Below, piece by piece: positions 17,745-24,323 of a stretch of 34,147 bases of DNA (positions are counted from its first letter, which is position 1; every line of letters starts with the position of its first letter). The position numbers and the translations under genes were made by a program. Under the pieces are notes generated by a model, which saw only the letters and a list, made by a program, of their open reading frames with translations, was not told where the DNA came from and did not search any database. This stretch comes from a virus: positions 1-34,147 of IMG/VR virus record IMGVR_UViG_3300025138_000165. One strand, 5' to 3'.

Positions 17745-20020
17745 CTGATTATCTCACTTAATGTTCCTGTGTTACTATACCTTGCAAAGTTAACTTTTAT
17801 TTTTGACTCTTTTTTCTGTGGAGTGTATAGATGTTTCTGACACGCCATTATTGCAAGACCCGAACTAATAGAGGCATCATACTTGGTCCTATTGTTTATA
17901 TCGAACTTAGCCCAATCCTCAAGCGTTCTGACAAAAGGCATAGTCCCCATTGAGTCGTCATCTCTAAAGGTCCCTTCAATATCCATACCCACGTACTTCT
18001 CTATGTAAGACTCAATAGCTGATGCGTGCGCCTGCTTTACAGCCTCACTTGTGTTAGGTATACCGCCGAGCTCTCTTTCTGTCTTAGACAGCTTAGTATA
18101 GGTCTTGTCGGGTCTATTCATACAGAATCCTCTATACCCTCTGTTTTTAAAATGGTATAACAATCTTGGCTTGTTGTTCTCTATGAGTATAGGCATCCCA
18201 TAAAATACACACGCCATTAGAACCTCTTCATAAAATATCTCTGCAGTCTGAGGTCGCGCTACATATTCAAGAAAAAATTCATTGGTAGGGGAATCCTCCA
18301 TACTAAATTTGGTTAGCCCGTGAAGAGCACCATTAGAACCGCCTCCGCCTACTACTCCGGATATATCATAAGAGTCACAACCGAATGCGCCCATATGCTC
18401 ATTTCCCGGATACTTGACTCCGTTCTTAACCTCGACTCTATTATTAAGCCCCTTTCGTGGTGTCCAAGAAACCTTGAACCTGCCTCTCGTATCGGGACTA
18501 AATATTACCTCACTATCCTTTATGCCATCTTTCCAATGAAAAGAACCTCGTGTTATATGATGTTCCTTTATCATTGAGTCGTTATAATCTATCTGTTGAT
18601 ATATCTTTGTTAGGTTAAACAAAGACTCTTTACTCTCGTCTCTAAATGCGTGAGACTCGGTACGTGGAAACTGACGATAGAACTCGTTGAGCGCATCGGC
18701 ATCATTCTTTAAAGAATCAACCTCAGCTTCCCAATAATCAATTGCTCCGTTTGTAATCATTTCTCCGTCTACCCCTAACACCGAAACAGCAGGCTTTCTA
18801 AATACAGGCATACCGTATCTATCAATAAACCCTTCCATATTCCATTCCATAGGTATGAACAATGAATACATTCCACTCTTTGTCTGTCCATTGGCGTTTC
18901 GCGTCGTAAGCATTGAGTCTTCGTAAAGCTTTTTAAAGTTGCCACCACCTTTAGCTAAAGCATTTGAAGTGGAGCCCATCATACACTTACCTATAATCTT
19001 ACTACCTAAACGCAAACAGGTTTTTGTTACACGCCAATTATTAAGTATGTTGTTTGGCTTAATCCATTTACCGCTCTCATCGTGTATCAACAACAGCAGC
19101 TTCTCACCATCATAACTGTTGTCATCTGTATTCTTCCAATCTATTGTTGTATCAAGACCCTGCATCTCATCATCAGAGACATCGTACATATTCTTCTTTG
19201 TAATCTTAGAGGCAGGAATCCTAAACGCTAATTCTGTTTTAGGCTTATCCATACCATCTTGAATAGGCTTAAAGAAGAATGGGTAGTTATTTACGACAGG
19301 AACAACCTTGTCTGTAAACATCTTTTTAGCATCCGCTCCCGTTTTAGATAGTATACCTATCCTTGAGTCCTTGGATATGGTTCCTATGTTTGCACACTCC
19401 TCTGAACCCATATAAGAAAACCCGGAACGACGTATCTTAAGATAATCCATTCCAAAGCTTCGGTTATCCGCTTTACAGGCTTCCCAAAATATATATAGTA
19501 TTCTATTCGCTTCTCTGTAGTCCGGATACCCGACATCAATCTTGGTCCACTGCAAGTACATATAGTGTCCGCCGGTTATGTATGTCTTCTTGCCATTGTT
19601 TGTAAACCAAAACCCCTCTTCTCTTATATTAAACTCTTCTTCTATATAATCAACCCATCTGTTTTTAAACGTAGCGTGCTGTTCGTTCCACTGAAATATA
19701 GATTGAATCCTGTTTAATTCTTTTGGTATCTGTAACCTTTCCCAATATTGCTCTGATTTTTTTGAGTGTCGCTGACGACACTCTTTAGGTGCTTTGGGCA
19801 AAGCAATAGGCAAGCCTTGTATGCTTACTACTTCCCCTATTTGACCTGTCTTTGATATTACAACTACATCGTACTTTGGGTCATAACCATACTTCCAACT
19901 TCCACTCTTGTTTTTGTTGGTCACTACAGTCTTTGGGATATAATCCTCTAAGACTCTGTATAGCTTATCCTGCGCGTCTTTCTGCAAACCCTTGTTTTGA
20001 ATCCGTATTAGTCTTTCCAC
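17741..20020 (-). CDS. terL: Terminase large subunit (packaging ATPase-nuclease), 759 aa
   Basis: The ATPase domain has a clear Walker B strand with catalytic Glu (KLLLLIHDESGKW, about residue 312) and a coupling motif (MGSTSNALAKGGG). The Walker A position (IRRSGFSYMGSEE, about residue 196) lacks the usual GK(S/T). I recall similar deviant P-loops in crAss-like terminases. The RNase H-type nuclease carries acidic residues in GAFGCDSYDISG (about 547) and TKYDASISSGLA (about 713). The start is GTG: an in-frame stop lies just upstream and no ATG is nearby, which forces a 56-nt overlap with the upstream 93-aa gene. It drives DNA into the prohead through the portal and cuts concatemers. Confidence 0.9.
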   Translation of the reverse strand: MERLIRIQNKGLQKDAQDKLYRVLEDYIPKTVVTNKNKSGSWKYGYDPKYDVVVISKTGQIGEVVSIQGLPIALPKAPKECRQRHSKKSEQYWERLQIPKELNRIQSIFQWNEQHATFKNRWVDYIEEEFNIREEGFWFTNNGKKTYITGGHYMYLQWTKIDVGYPDYREANRILYIFWEACKADNRSFGMDYLKIRRSGFSYMGSEECANIGTISKDSRIGILSKTGADAKKMFTDKVVPVVNNYPFFFKPIQDGMDKPKTELAFRIPASKITKKNMYDVSDDEMQGLDTTIDWKNTDDNSYDGEKLLLLIHDESGKWIKPNNILNNWRVTKTCLRLGSKIIGKCMMGSTSNALAKGGGNFKKLYEDSMLTTRNANGQTKSGMYSLFIPMEWNMEGFIDRYGMPVFRKPAVSVLGVDGEMITNGAIDYWEAEVDSLKNDADALNEFYRQFPRTESHAFRDESKESLFNLTKIYQQIDYNDSMIKEHHITRGSFHWKDGIKDSEVIFSPDTRGRFKVSWTPRKGLNNRVEVKNGVKYPGNEHMGAFGCDSYDISGVVGGGGSNGALHGLTKFSMEDSPTNEFFLEYVARPQTAEIFYEEVLMACVFYGMPILIENNKPRLLYHFKNRGYRGFCMNRPDKTYTKLSKTERELGGIPNTSEAVKQAHASAIESYIEKYVGMDIEGTFRDDDSMGTMPFVRTLEDWAKFDINNRTKYDASISSGLAIMACQKHLYTPQKKESKIKVNFARYSNTGTLSEIIR
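19764..19783 (-). repeat. Copy 3 of the GTGTC/GACAC hairpin
   Basis: The sense strand reads GAGTGTCGTCAGCGACACTC: a 7-bp stem, extendable to 8 bp, inside the TerL coding region. It has no U-tract on the transcribed strand, so it is unlikely to be a plain terminator. Confidence 0.6.
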
Positions 20021-20246
20021 TCTTACTAAGCTCTAACGCTTCTTTCTCCGTTTCTATTCTGTTTAGAATTTCAAAAGCATCAAAGATAGCAAGCTTCTTT
20101 GTAGCCGCTGCGTTCTTTAATCTGTCCGCTGCAAGTTCGTCTTCGGGGTCGTGTCTGATGATTTCTTCTTTAGCAACCTTTATGAGCTGTTGAACAGCTA
20201 TACTCCCTGCCTTAATAATGTTTTCTTTTAGTTCTGTAGATGTCAT
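19965..20246 (-). CDS. Putative terminase small subunit-like protein, 93 aa
   Basis: A small helical protein with LAADRLKNAAATKKLAIFDA followed by FEILNRIE. It ends in a basic, Gly-rich tail (SKQGFAERRAG). It lies immediately upstream of TerL and overlaps it by 56 nt, while its ATG overlaps the stop of the GroES-like gene as ATGA. Position, size and helical character fit a small terminase (DNA recognition) subunit. No helix-turn-helix can be asserted by eye, and a small conserved accessory protein is an alternative. The gene itself is well supported by the coupled overlaps on both sides. Confidence 0.65.
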   Translation of the reverse strand: MTSTELKENIIKAGSIAVQQLIKVAKEEIIRHDPEDELAADRLKNAAATKKLAIFDAFEILNRIETEKEALELSKSGKTNTDSKQGFAERRAG

Positions 20247-20806
20247 ACGAGCATTGTTATTTGATGGTCATACATTCTGTATAGCTTTTCACCTTCTACA
20301 GTAAACTCATATTCACTATCGGGCTTGAAGCTAATCTTGTCTCCTACATTTACTCCCTTACTTAAAAGGTATTCATTGGGGTATTTCATTTCTCCCACCA
20401 ATGGTTCCTCGCTAAATGGTTTAAAAATATAAGACTCTTCTGCCGGTACGGGTTTAACAAAACAATACTTATCGTATGAATTCCAACCCGTTTCATTCTT
20501 GTACAAATAAAATTGGTCGGGGTCCACAAGAAACATATTGTCCTTTAAAAAACTCTTTCCACTCTGCCTTCTACCTTTCATATCATTGTAGAACTTAAAT
20601 ACATTGTGGTGAACCAAAAGCGTATCTCCTTTTTTTATTTCTCCATTGTAGTAGAGCGGTGTTGCTAATACTTCAGCATACCTATTGGAAAATTTATGGT
20701 CCTCCTCTGATGTGCTTATTATTAAATCAACACCCCCTATATCCTTAGTGTTGTCGTAACGCTTTCCTTTTAATGGTGTGACTATAAATTGAGTTGGTGA
20801 TTTCAA
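20243..20806 (-). CDS. GroES-fold (Cpn10-like) protein in the packaging module, 187 aa
   Basis: The chain opens FIVTPLKGKRYDN and then has a loop with a hydrophobic run (GGVDLIISTSEED, about 24-36), where GroES carries its mobile-loop GG-I-V-L. Next comes RYAEVLATPLYYNGEIKKGD, like the GroES segment that ends in V-GD. After an insertion, residues 137-186 (GVNVGDKISFKPDSEYEFTV onward to ITML) resemble the final strands of a Cpn10 barrel. It is about twice the length of GroES. The start is TTG, supported by a TTGA overlap with the upstream gene and an ATGA overlap downstream. A role as an assembly co-chaperone (T4 gp31-like) is inferred. Confidence 0.6.
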   Translation of the reverse strand: MKSPTQFIVTPLKGKRYDNTKDIGGVDLIISTSEEDHKFSNRYAEVLATPLYYNGEIKKGDTLLVHHNVFKFYNDMKGRRQSGKSFLKDNMFLVDPDQFYLYKNETGWNSYDKYCFVKPVPAEESYIFKPFSEEPLVGEMKYPNEYLLSKGVNVGDKISFKPDSEYEFTVEGEKLYRMYDHQITMLV

Positions 20807-21030
20807 AAGTTTATATTGTATTCTATTGTTATAGGAAGATTAGAATTAAATTCCTTCCAAAGAACAACCATATCTCCTGTGGCTTCTTCTATGTAAAGCT
20901 TGTATGAAGAATCTTTTGAATTGAACTTTATTAGGTGTATAACATAGGTTCCATTTAAAACCTCCTGCCCCACTATGTAGTGCATTGAAGCTTTAAAATC
21001 TGTACCTATTGATATCTTTCTAATATCCAT
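20803..21030 (-). CDS. Conserved small protein of unknown function, 75 aa
   Basis: A compact protein with alternating strands: MDIRKISIGTDFKASMHYIV, then VLNGTYVIHLIKFN and MVVLWKEFN, ending EYNINF. It lacks membrane segments and cysteines. I recall similar proteins beside packaging genes in Bacteroidota phages, but not a function. Its stop overlaps the TTG start of the GroES-like gene, so the two are probably translated together. A small beta-barrel is a guess. Confidence 0.7.
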   Translation of the reverse strand: MDIRKISIGTDFKASMHYIVGQEVLNGTYVIHLIKFNSKDSSYKLYIEEATGDMVVLWKEFNSNLPITIEYNINF

Positions 21031-21041
21031 TTTAATTTAAT

Positions 21042-22061
21042 TTATGTTGTTATGTCCCCATAAGCATACCAAGTATCAGTTGCAGTCTTTACAACGTGAG
21101 CCACGGAGTATTGAGCAGTAGTTTTTGTTTTACCACCCTCAGAATTAAGAGTAACTCCTGCCGTTGGAGCAATAGTTACTTGCCCTGCACCCTCTTGGAT
21201 TATTGTTACCTTAGTTCCTATAGGAAATGCTTGTCCTGCATTGGTAGGTATTCTTACGTCAGTAATTAATGCCGCTGTGGTTACAACCACGCCTTCAGCA
21301 TTTGAAAGAGCTAAGTTTATAACAGTCAAAGCACTTGATGCCAATGGAGATGGTAATGTAGATTGCCAAGTAACTTGACCACTTGCGTTTGAAACAAGAA
21401 ATTGATTAGCTGCTCCGAGTGTATCAGTATAATCTTTTACCGTACCTGTTAAACTAACTGAACTGTTACAGGTTAATGCTCCACCAAGAACCATTGTTCC
21501 CGAAGCAGTCATTGTAAATTGACCGGCACTATATTGATATGACCCTGCGTGAACCATCCCTCCTGTAAGACGCATAGTTCCCATTTGTCCATAATCACCT
21601 GTAAGGGTTATGTTTCCCGTCTGAGTAAGATTGCCTGTAAGGTTAATGTTATTAGTCGCGGTATTGCCTACTGCTAATACCTGTTCTAAGTTCTGACTAC
21701 CTCCGCCTCCGGAACCCCAAACAGGATTACCGCTTGCATCAGAAGTAAGAGTTTGCCCTAAAGCTCCTGTCGCTCCTGTTGAATCTATTAAAAGACCACC
21801 CACATATAAAGAAGCAGTTGAGCCTAAAGTAAGGTTGCCTCCGTTAAGAGATATATTACCTGTAAGAGTAATGCTCTGTGTAGCTGTGTTTCCTGCATCA
21901 AGTACATTCTGCAATGTGATGTTAGATTGAAACAATGTCAGTAGGTCACTAACTAAAAAGTTTTTAGTGACGTTAGCAGGTGTACCCGCTACTTCAGTTC
22001 CAATGAATTTATCCGATAATGTTACGGGAATTGCATTTGTGTATGTACTTATTCTTGCCAT
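21042..22061 (-). CDS. Tail fibre protein with repeats, 339 aa
   Basis: The chain consists of short Gly/Thr/Ser/Asn-rich beta repeats such as LQNVLDAGNTATQSITLTGN and LEQVLAVGNTATNNINLTGN, the kind found in trimeric fibre shafts, plus a Gly-rich hinge (WGSGGGGSQN). The C-terminal 90 residues (from AFPIGTKVTIIQEGAGQVTI to WYAYGDITT) resemble a small knob domain that I recall at the ends of many marine phage fibres. It likely contacts the host surface. It is translated with the coiled-coil 75-aa gene just upstream and lies next to the lysis genes, a common place for fibres. No enzyme motif is seen. Confidence 0.8.
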   Translation of the reverse strand: MARISTYTNAIPVTLSDKFIGTEVAGTPANVTKNFLVSDLLTLFQSNITLQNVLDAGNTATQSITLTGNISLNGGNLTLGSTASLYVGGLLIDSTGATGALGQTLTSDASGNPVWGSGGGGSQNLEQVLAVGNTATNNINLTGNLTQTGNITLTGDYGQMGTMRLTGGMVHAGSYQYSAGQFTMTASGTMVLGGALTCNSSVSLTGTVKDYTDTLGAANQFLVSNASGQVTWQSTLPSPLASSALTVINLALSNAEGVVVTTAALITDVRIPTNAGQAFPIGTKVTIIQEGAGQVTIAPTAGVTLNSEGGKTKTTAQYSVAHVVKTATDTWYAYGDITT

Positions 22062-22063
22062 CT

Positions 22064-22291
22064 TTATTTTTTGTTTTCAGTAACCTCTCCCGTTTGAATG
22101 TTTATAACGGAGTCGGCTCCATATTTATCTATAAGCTTCTGTTCGTGCTGTCCGAAGTCAACCTTCAAGACATCTATTGTCTTTAGAAGTTGGTGCTTGT
22201 TAAGCTCTAAATCTGCTAAGGCAAGTTTTGCCTTTTGAAACTCACCCTGCATCTCGCGGATAGTCTCTAATTCTTTTTCATCAAGTTTCAT
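22064..22291 (-). CDS. Small coiled-coil protein of unknown function, 75 aa
   Basis: Residues 1-55 form a strongly charged heptad-patterned helix (ELETIREMQGEFQKAKLALA), followed by a short tail with YGADSVINIQTGEVT. I recall this tail motif in other Bacteroidota phages without an assigned role. It sits between holin and tail fibre genes and has a TATCTTTG box 21 nt upstream of its ATG, so it may head the fibre-packaging transcription unit. It could be a small structural or chaperone protein for the fibre. Confidence 0.7.
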   Translation of the reverse strand: MKLDEKELETIREMQGEFQKAKLALADLELNKHQLLKTIDVLKVDFGQHEQKLIDKYGADSVINIQTGEVTENKK

Positions 22292-22312
22292 TGTATTGTA
22301 TTTTATTTATTA

Positions 22313-22320
22313 CAAAGATA
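22313..22320 (-). promoter_or_regulatory. -7 box (TATCTTTG) upstream of the coiled-coil and tail fibre genes
   Basis: A minus-strand TATCTTTG lies in the 33-nt gap after the holin gene. A TTG lies 24 nt further upstream, slightly longer than the usual -33/-7 spacing. Confidence 0.5.
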
Positions 22321-22324
22321 GGAA

Positions 22325-22720
22325 TTATTTCTTTCTTGTCTTCTCAACTGTTCTCCCGCCAAAATATGCGGCTATAACTGTAAGTAAAAGAATCTGTAGT
22401 AGGTCTACCCAATTTGCTTCAACTTTAAAATCAAGCCGTCCCGCATCAATAAATATCAATAGCATCGTACACAAAACCAAGAACATCAATACCAATGGTC
22501 GGACGTTCTTTGACAGCCAAGAGTCTGAAGTCATATCTGACTTCCACCTCTCGGTGACGTTCTTCTGCATATCAGCCTCAGCATTGATAAGTATCTCTGC
22601 CATCTCCTTCTCAAACTGAGCCTTCTCATCTTTGGTTCTAATGAATCTGTCTACAACTCCTCCTACCTGCTCAACAACTCCCGAACCTTTTCCAAATAGT
22701 CTTGCTAATATTTCTTTCAT
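22325..22720 (-). CDS. Holin-like membrane protein, 131 aa
   Basis: The N-terminal 70 residues are charged and helical. Two strong membrane segments follow: about 74-92 (VRPLVLMFLVLCTMLLIFID) and 105-122 (WVDLLQILLLTVIAAYFGG), with a basic tail (RTVEKTRKK). The pattern of an amphipathic N-terminal helix plus NVRP-leading membrane segment and an AAYFGGRT-type end matches the 3TM-type phage holin family as I recall it. Its ATG overlaps the amidase stop as ATGA. It would form holes in the inner membrane that time release of the amidase. A membrane protein is certain; holin function is inferred from context. Confidence 0.8.
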   Translation of the reverse strand: MKEILARLFGKGSGVVEQVGGVVDRFIRTKDEKAQFEKEMAEILINAEADMQKNVTERWKSDMTSDSWLSKNVRPLVLMFLVLCTMLLIFIDAGRLDFKVEANWVDLLQILLLTVIAAYFGGRTVEKTRKK

Positions 22721-23376
22721 TCGTTCTCGATTTTATTTATCATTTCAATGTGAGCCTTTGCGATTCGGTCTCTTCCCTCCTCACTAAGCAAGAGCGTCTT
22801 GCACTCTCTCTCGTTTGTCATAAAGAAGTTCTCAGATAGTATAGCAGGCATTGCTGTGTGTATAAGCACATAGAAGTTTGACTCCTTGTCTACATCACCA
22901 TCCCTTGTATCCGGTCTCATATTACAGTCAGGGAACTCTTTTTCAACTTCTTGATATAGGACTGTGGCTATGTGGTCTGACTTTGTCTCTCCCGGAGATG
23001 TATACACCTCCCAACCATTTGCTGACTCATCACTAAAGCCATTAGCGTGTACGCTTACATATATACAGGGCTTCTCGGACTCACGATAAACCTCGTTAGC
23101 CATCTTGACTCTTGTGGATAGAGACACATCATCATTGGTATCAACCAAGTTTATGTACTCAATATTGTTTTTGTCGCAATACTTTGCAATCCTGTCTACA
23201 ATAGCACGATTAAACTCACCCTCAAAAAGCTGAGTACCATCTGCCCAAATAGGACTACGCTTTCCGGCTGTCTGATAGACACCATTAATAATTCCACCGT
23301 GACCATTATCAAGAATCCAAACATACTTTGAATCACTCTTGATTTCTTGACCACAGCATCTACATACCTTTGCCAT
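22717..23376 (-). CDS. N-acetylmuramoyl-L-alanine amidase (endolysin, Amidase_3 type), 219 aa
   Basis: The zinc-amidase pattern is complete: His26 in ILDNGHGG, Glu54 in LFEGEFNR, His110 in YVSVHANG, and the catalytic Glu182 in AILSENFF. It would cleave the bond between N-acetylmuramic acid and the first L-alanine of peptidoglycan at lysis. No signal peptide is visible, so export needs the holin encoded next to it. The N-terminus carries an unusual CRCCGQEI cluster, like half of a zinc ribbon, before the domain. The gene is flanked by spanin-like and holin genes, forming a lysis cassette. Confidence 0.9.
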   Translation of the reverse strand: MAKVCRCCGQEIKSDSKYVWILDNGHGGIINGVYQTAGKRSPIWADGTQLFEGEFNRAIVDRIAKYCDKNNIEYINLVDTNDDVSLSTRVKMANEVYRESEKPCIYVSVHANGFSDESANGWEVYTSPGETKSDHIATVLYQEVEKEFPDCNMRPDTRDGDVDKESNFYVLIHTAMPAILSENFFMTNERECKTLLLSEEGRDRIAKAHIEMINKIENE

Positions 23377-23382
23377 AATGTT

Positions 23383-23646
23383 CTATTGAAGTTCATAGAG
23401 ACGGTTCTCCATAGTCTGAAGTTGTCCCTTTATGTCTGTGATTTCCTCCTTGATAAACGTAAGCTCGTTGGAGGTTTTTATTACCGCCTCTTTAACCTCT
23501 TGGTCTTGGACGGGTAGTTGTTTAGCTTCCTCAATCTGAGATTGGAGAGAGAAGTACATACTTACAAAGGTTCCTATTAACCCTGCAATAAAAATAAAAT
23601 TCCTTGGTGAAAGTTTTATCTTTGTATTCTCACTAATCGTCTCCAT
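23383..23646 (-). CDS. Inner-membrane spanin-like protein, 87 aa
   Basis: One N-terminal membrane segment (about 17-33, FIFIAGLIGTFVSMYFS) is followed by a long charged coiled coil (VIKTSNELTFIKEEITDIKG) to the C-terminus. This matches an i-spanin topology, and it precedes the amidase by 6 nt. A GTG one codon upstream could also serve as start, but the ATG is the simpler choice. An outer-membrane lipoprotein partner was not found nearby, nor an embedded one. Spanin function is therefore tentative, and a small membrane-anchored structural protein is an alternative. Confidence 0.7.
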   Translation of the reverse strand: METISENTKIKLSPRNFIFIAGLIGTFVSMYFSLQSQIEEAKQLPVQDQEVKEAVIKTSNELTFIKEEITDIKGQLQTMENRLYELQ

Positions 23647-23675
23647 CACTAACTATTTCATAATTTATTTTTACA

Positions 23676-23692
23676 TCCACCGATACGGTGGA
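23676..23692. repeat. Short perfect hairpin without U-tract
   Basis: TCCACCG and CGGTGGA form a 7-bp stem around ATA, in the 54-nt gap between the 88-aa gene and the spanin-like gene. It may be an RNA stability or attenuation element for the lysis genes. It lacks the T-run of an intrinsic terminator on either strand. Confidence 0.5.
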
Positions 23693-23700
23693 ATAGAATA

Positions 23701-23967
23701 CTACCACAAAGCAAGAATATTTGTTGCTGTAGTTCCTGTTGCAAATACTCTCAGAACTTGAACAGGAATAAAAGAACCTGCAAGCACCCCTGTAAAAGTA
23801 ACCTCGTCACCACCAACGGTTAGTACCTTAACATTTCCTGCTACACCAACGTATAGTACACATCCATTGTTTCCCTTGCCATCTTGTGCTGATATACTTG
23901 AAATATTTACTGTGTCGCTTGTAACCACTGCTGCAGCTCTGTAAGCCTGTAATTTTTGATAACTCAT
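23701..23967 (-). CDS. Small beta-rich structural-type protein, 88 aa
   Basis: It begins MSYQKLQAYRAAAVVTSDTV and continues with Gly/Val/Thr-rich strands (GNVKVLTVGGDEVTFTGVLA, then IPVQVLRVFATGTTATN). I recall similar small proteins in many marine phages, where they are unassigned but likely virion components. It has its own TACCTTTG box 21 nt upstream, between it and the 104-aa gene, suggesting separate and perhaps high expression. The family is unknown to me by name. Confidence 0.7.
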   Translation of the reverse strand: MSYQKLQAYRAAAVVTSDTVNISSISAQDGKGNNGCVLYVGVAGNVKVLTVGGDEVTFTGVLAGSFIPVQVLRVFATGTTATNILALW

Positions 23968-23988
23968 TTGTGTCTTTTTATATACCTA

Positions 23989-23996
23989 CAAAGGTA
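23989..23996 (-). promoter_or_regulatory. -7 box (TACCTTTG) upstream of the 88-aa gene
   Basis: It matches TAnnTTTG on the minus strand, in the 41-nt gap upstream of the 88-aa structural-type gene and the lysis cassette. A TACCT/AGGTA mini-inverted repeat overlaps it. Confidence 0.4.
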
Positions 23997-24008
23997 GCAT
24001 TATTTTTT

Positions 24009-24323
24009 TTATGTCTCCGCAGGTATTACTTGCGGAACTATAGGTTCATACTTTTCGGATGGTAGTTGAAACTTAGGAGAGCTATCTTCTACAGAGGTTT
24101 GATAATATCGTGCGCCCGCTATATTATCTACATAGTCCTCTAACTCATCTTCTGTTAGAAAAGCATATATGTTTGGTTGACCTGTATCAAGCTCTGTTTC
24201 ATTAACAGGTCCAACATTACCGAACACAACAAACCCTTCTTCACCGGGGTCTGAATCGGTTATTAGAAACCATCTATTAGGATTGTCTTTAGTTATGTGC
24301 TGTATGCTTTTTAAATTACTCAT
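24009..24323 (-). CDS. Small acidic protein coupled to the receptor-binding protein, 104 aa
   Basis: The start chosen is the ATG that overlaps the stop of the 585-aa gene as TAATG; a longer reading starting 10 codons upstream would overlap that gene by 31 nt. The protein is acidic with WFLITDSDPGEEGFVVFGNV and NIYAFLTEDELEDYVDNIAG, ending Pro-rich. Its stop-start coupling to the BspA-like gene suggests it is made in proportion to it. Assembly chaperones for tail fibres and spikes are often encoded in just this way, so a fibre chaperone is a reasonable guess. I do not recognise the family. Confidence 0.7.
   Translation of the reverse strand: MSNLKSIQHITKDNPNRWFLITDSDPGEEGFVVFGNVGPVNETELDTGQPNIYAFLTEDELEDYVDNIAGARYYQTSVEDSSPKFQLPSEKYEPIVPQVIPAET

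Noticed and set aside
20093-20100. TATCTTTG box inside the TerS-like gene
   Set aside because: It lies inside coding sequence with no gene start at a fitting distance. It shows that the box can occur by chance.
23676-23692. Intrinsic terminator after the 88-aa gene
   Set aside because: The stem is perfect but no U-tract follows on the transcribed strand, so it is listed only as a hairpin.
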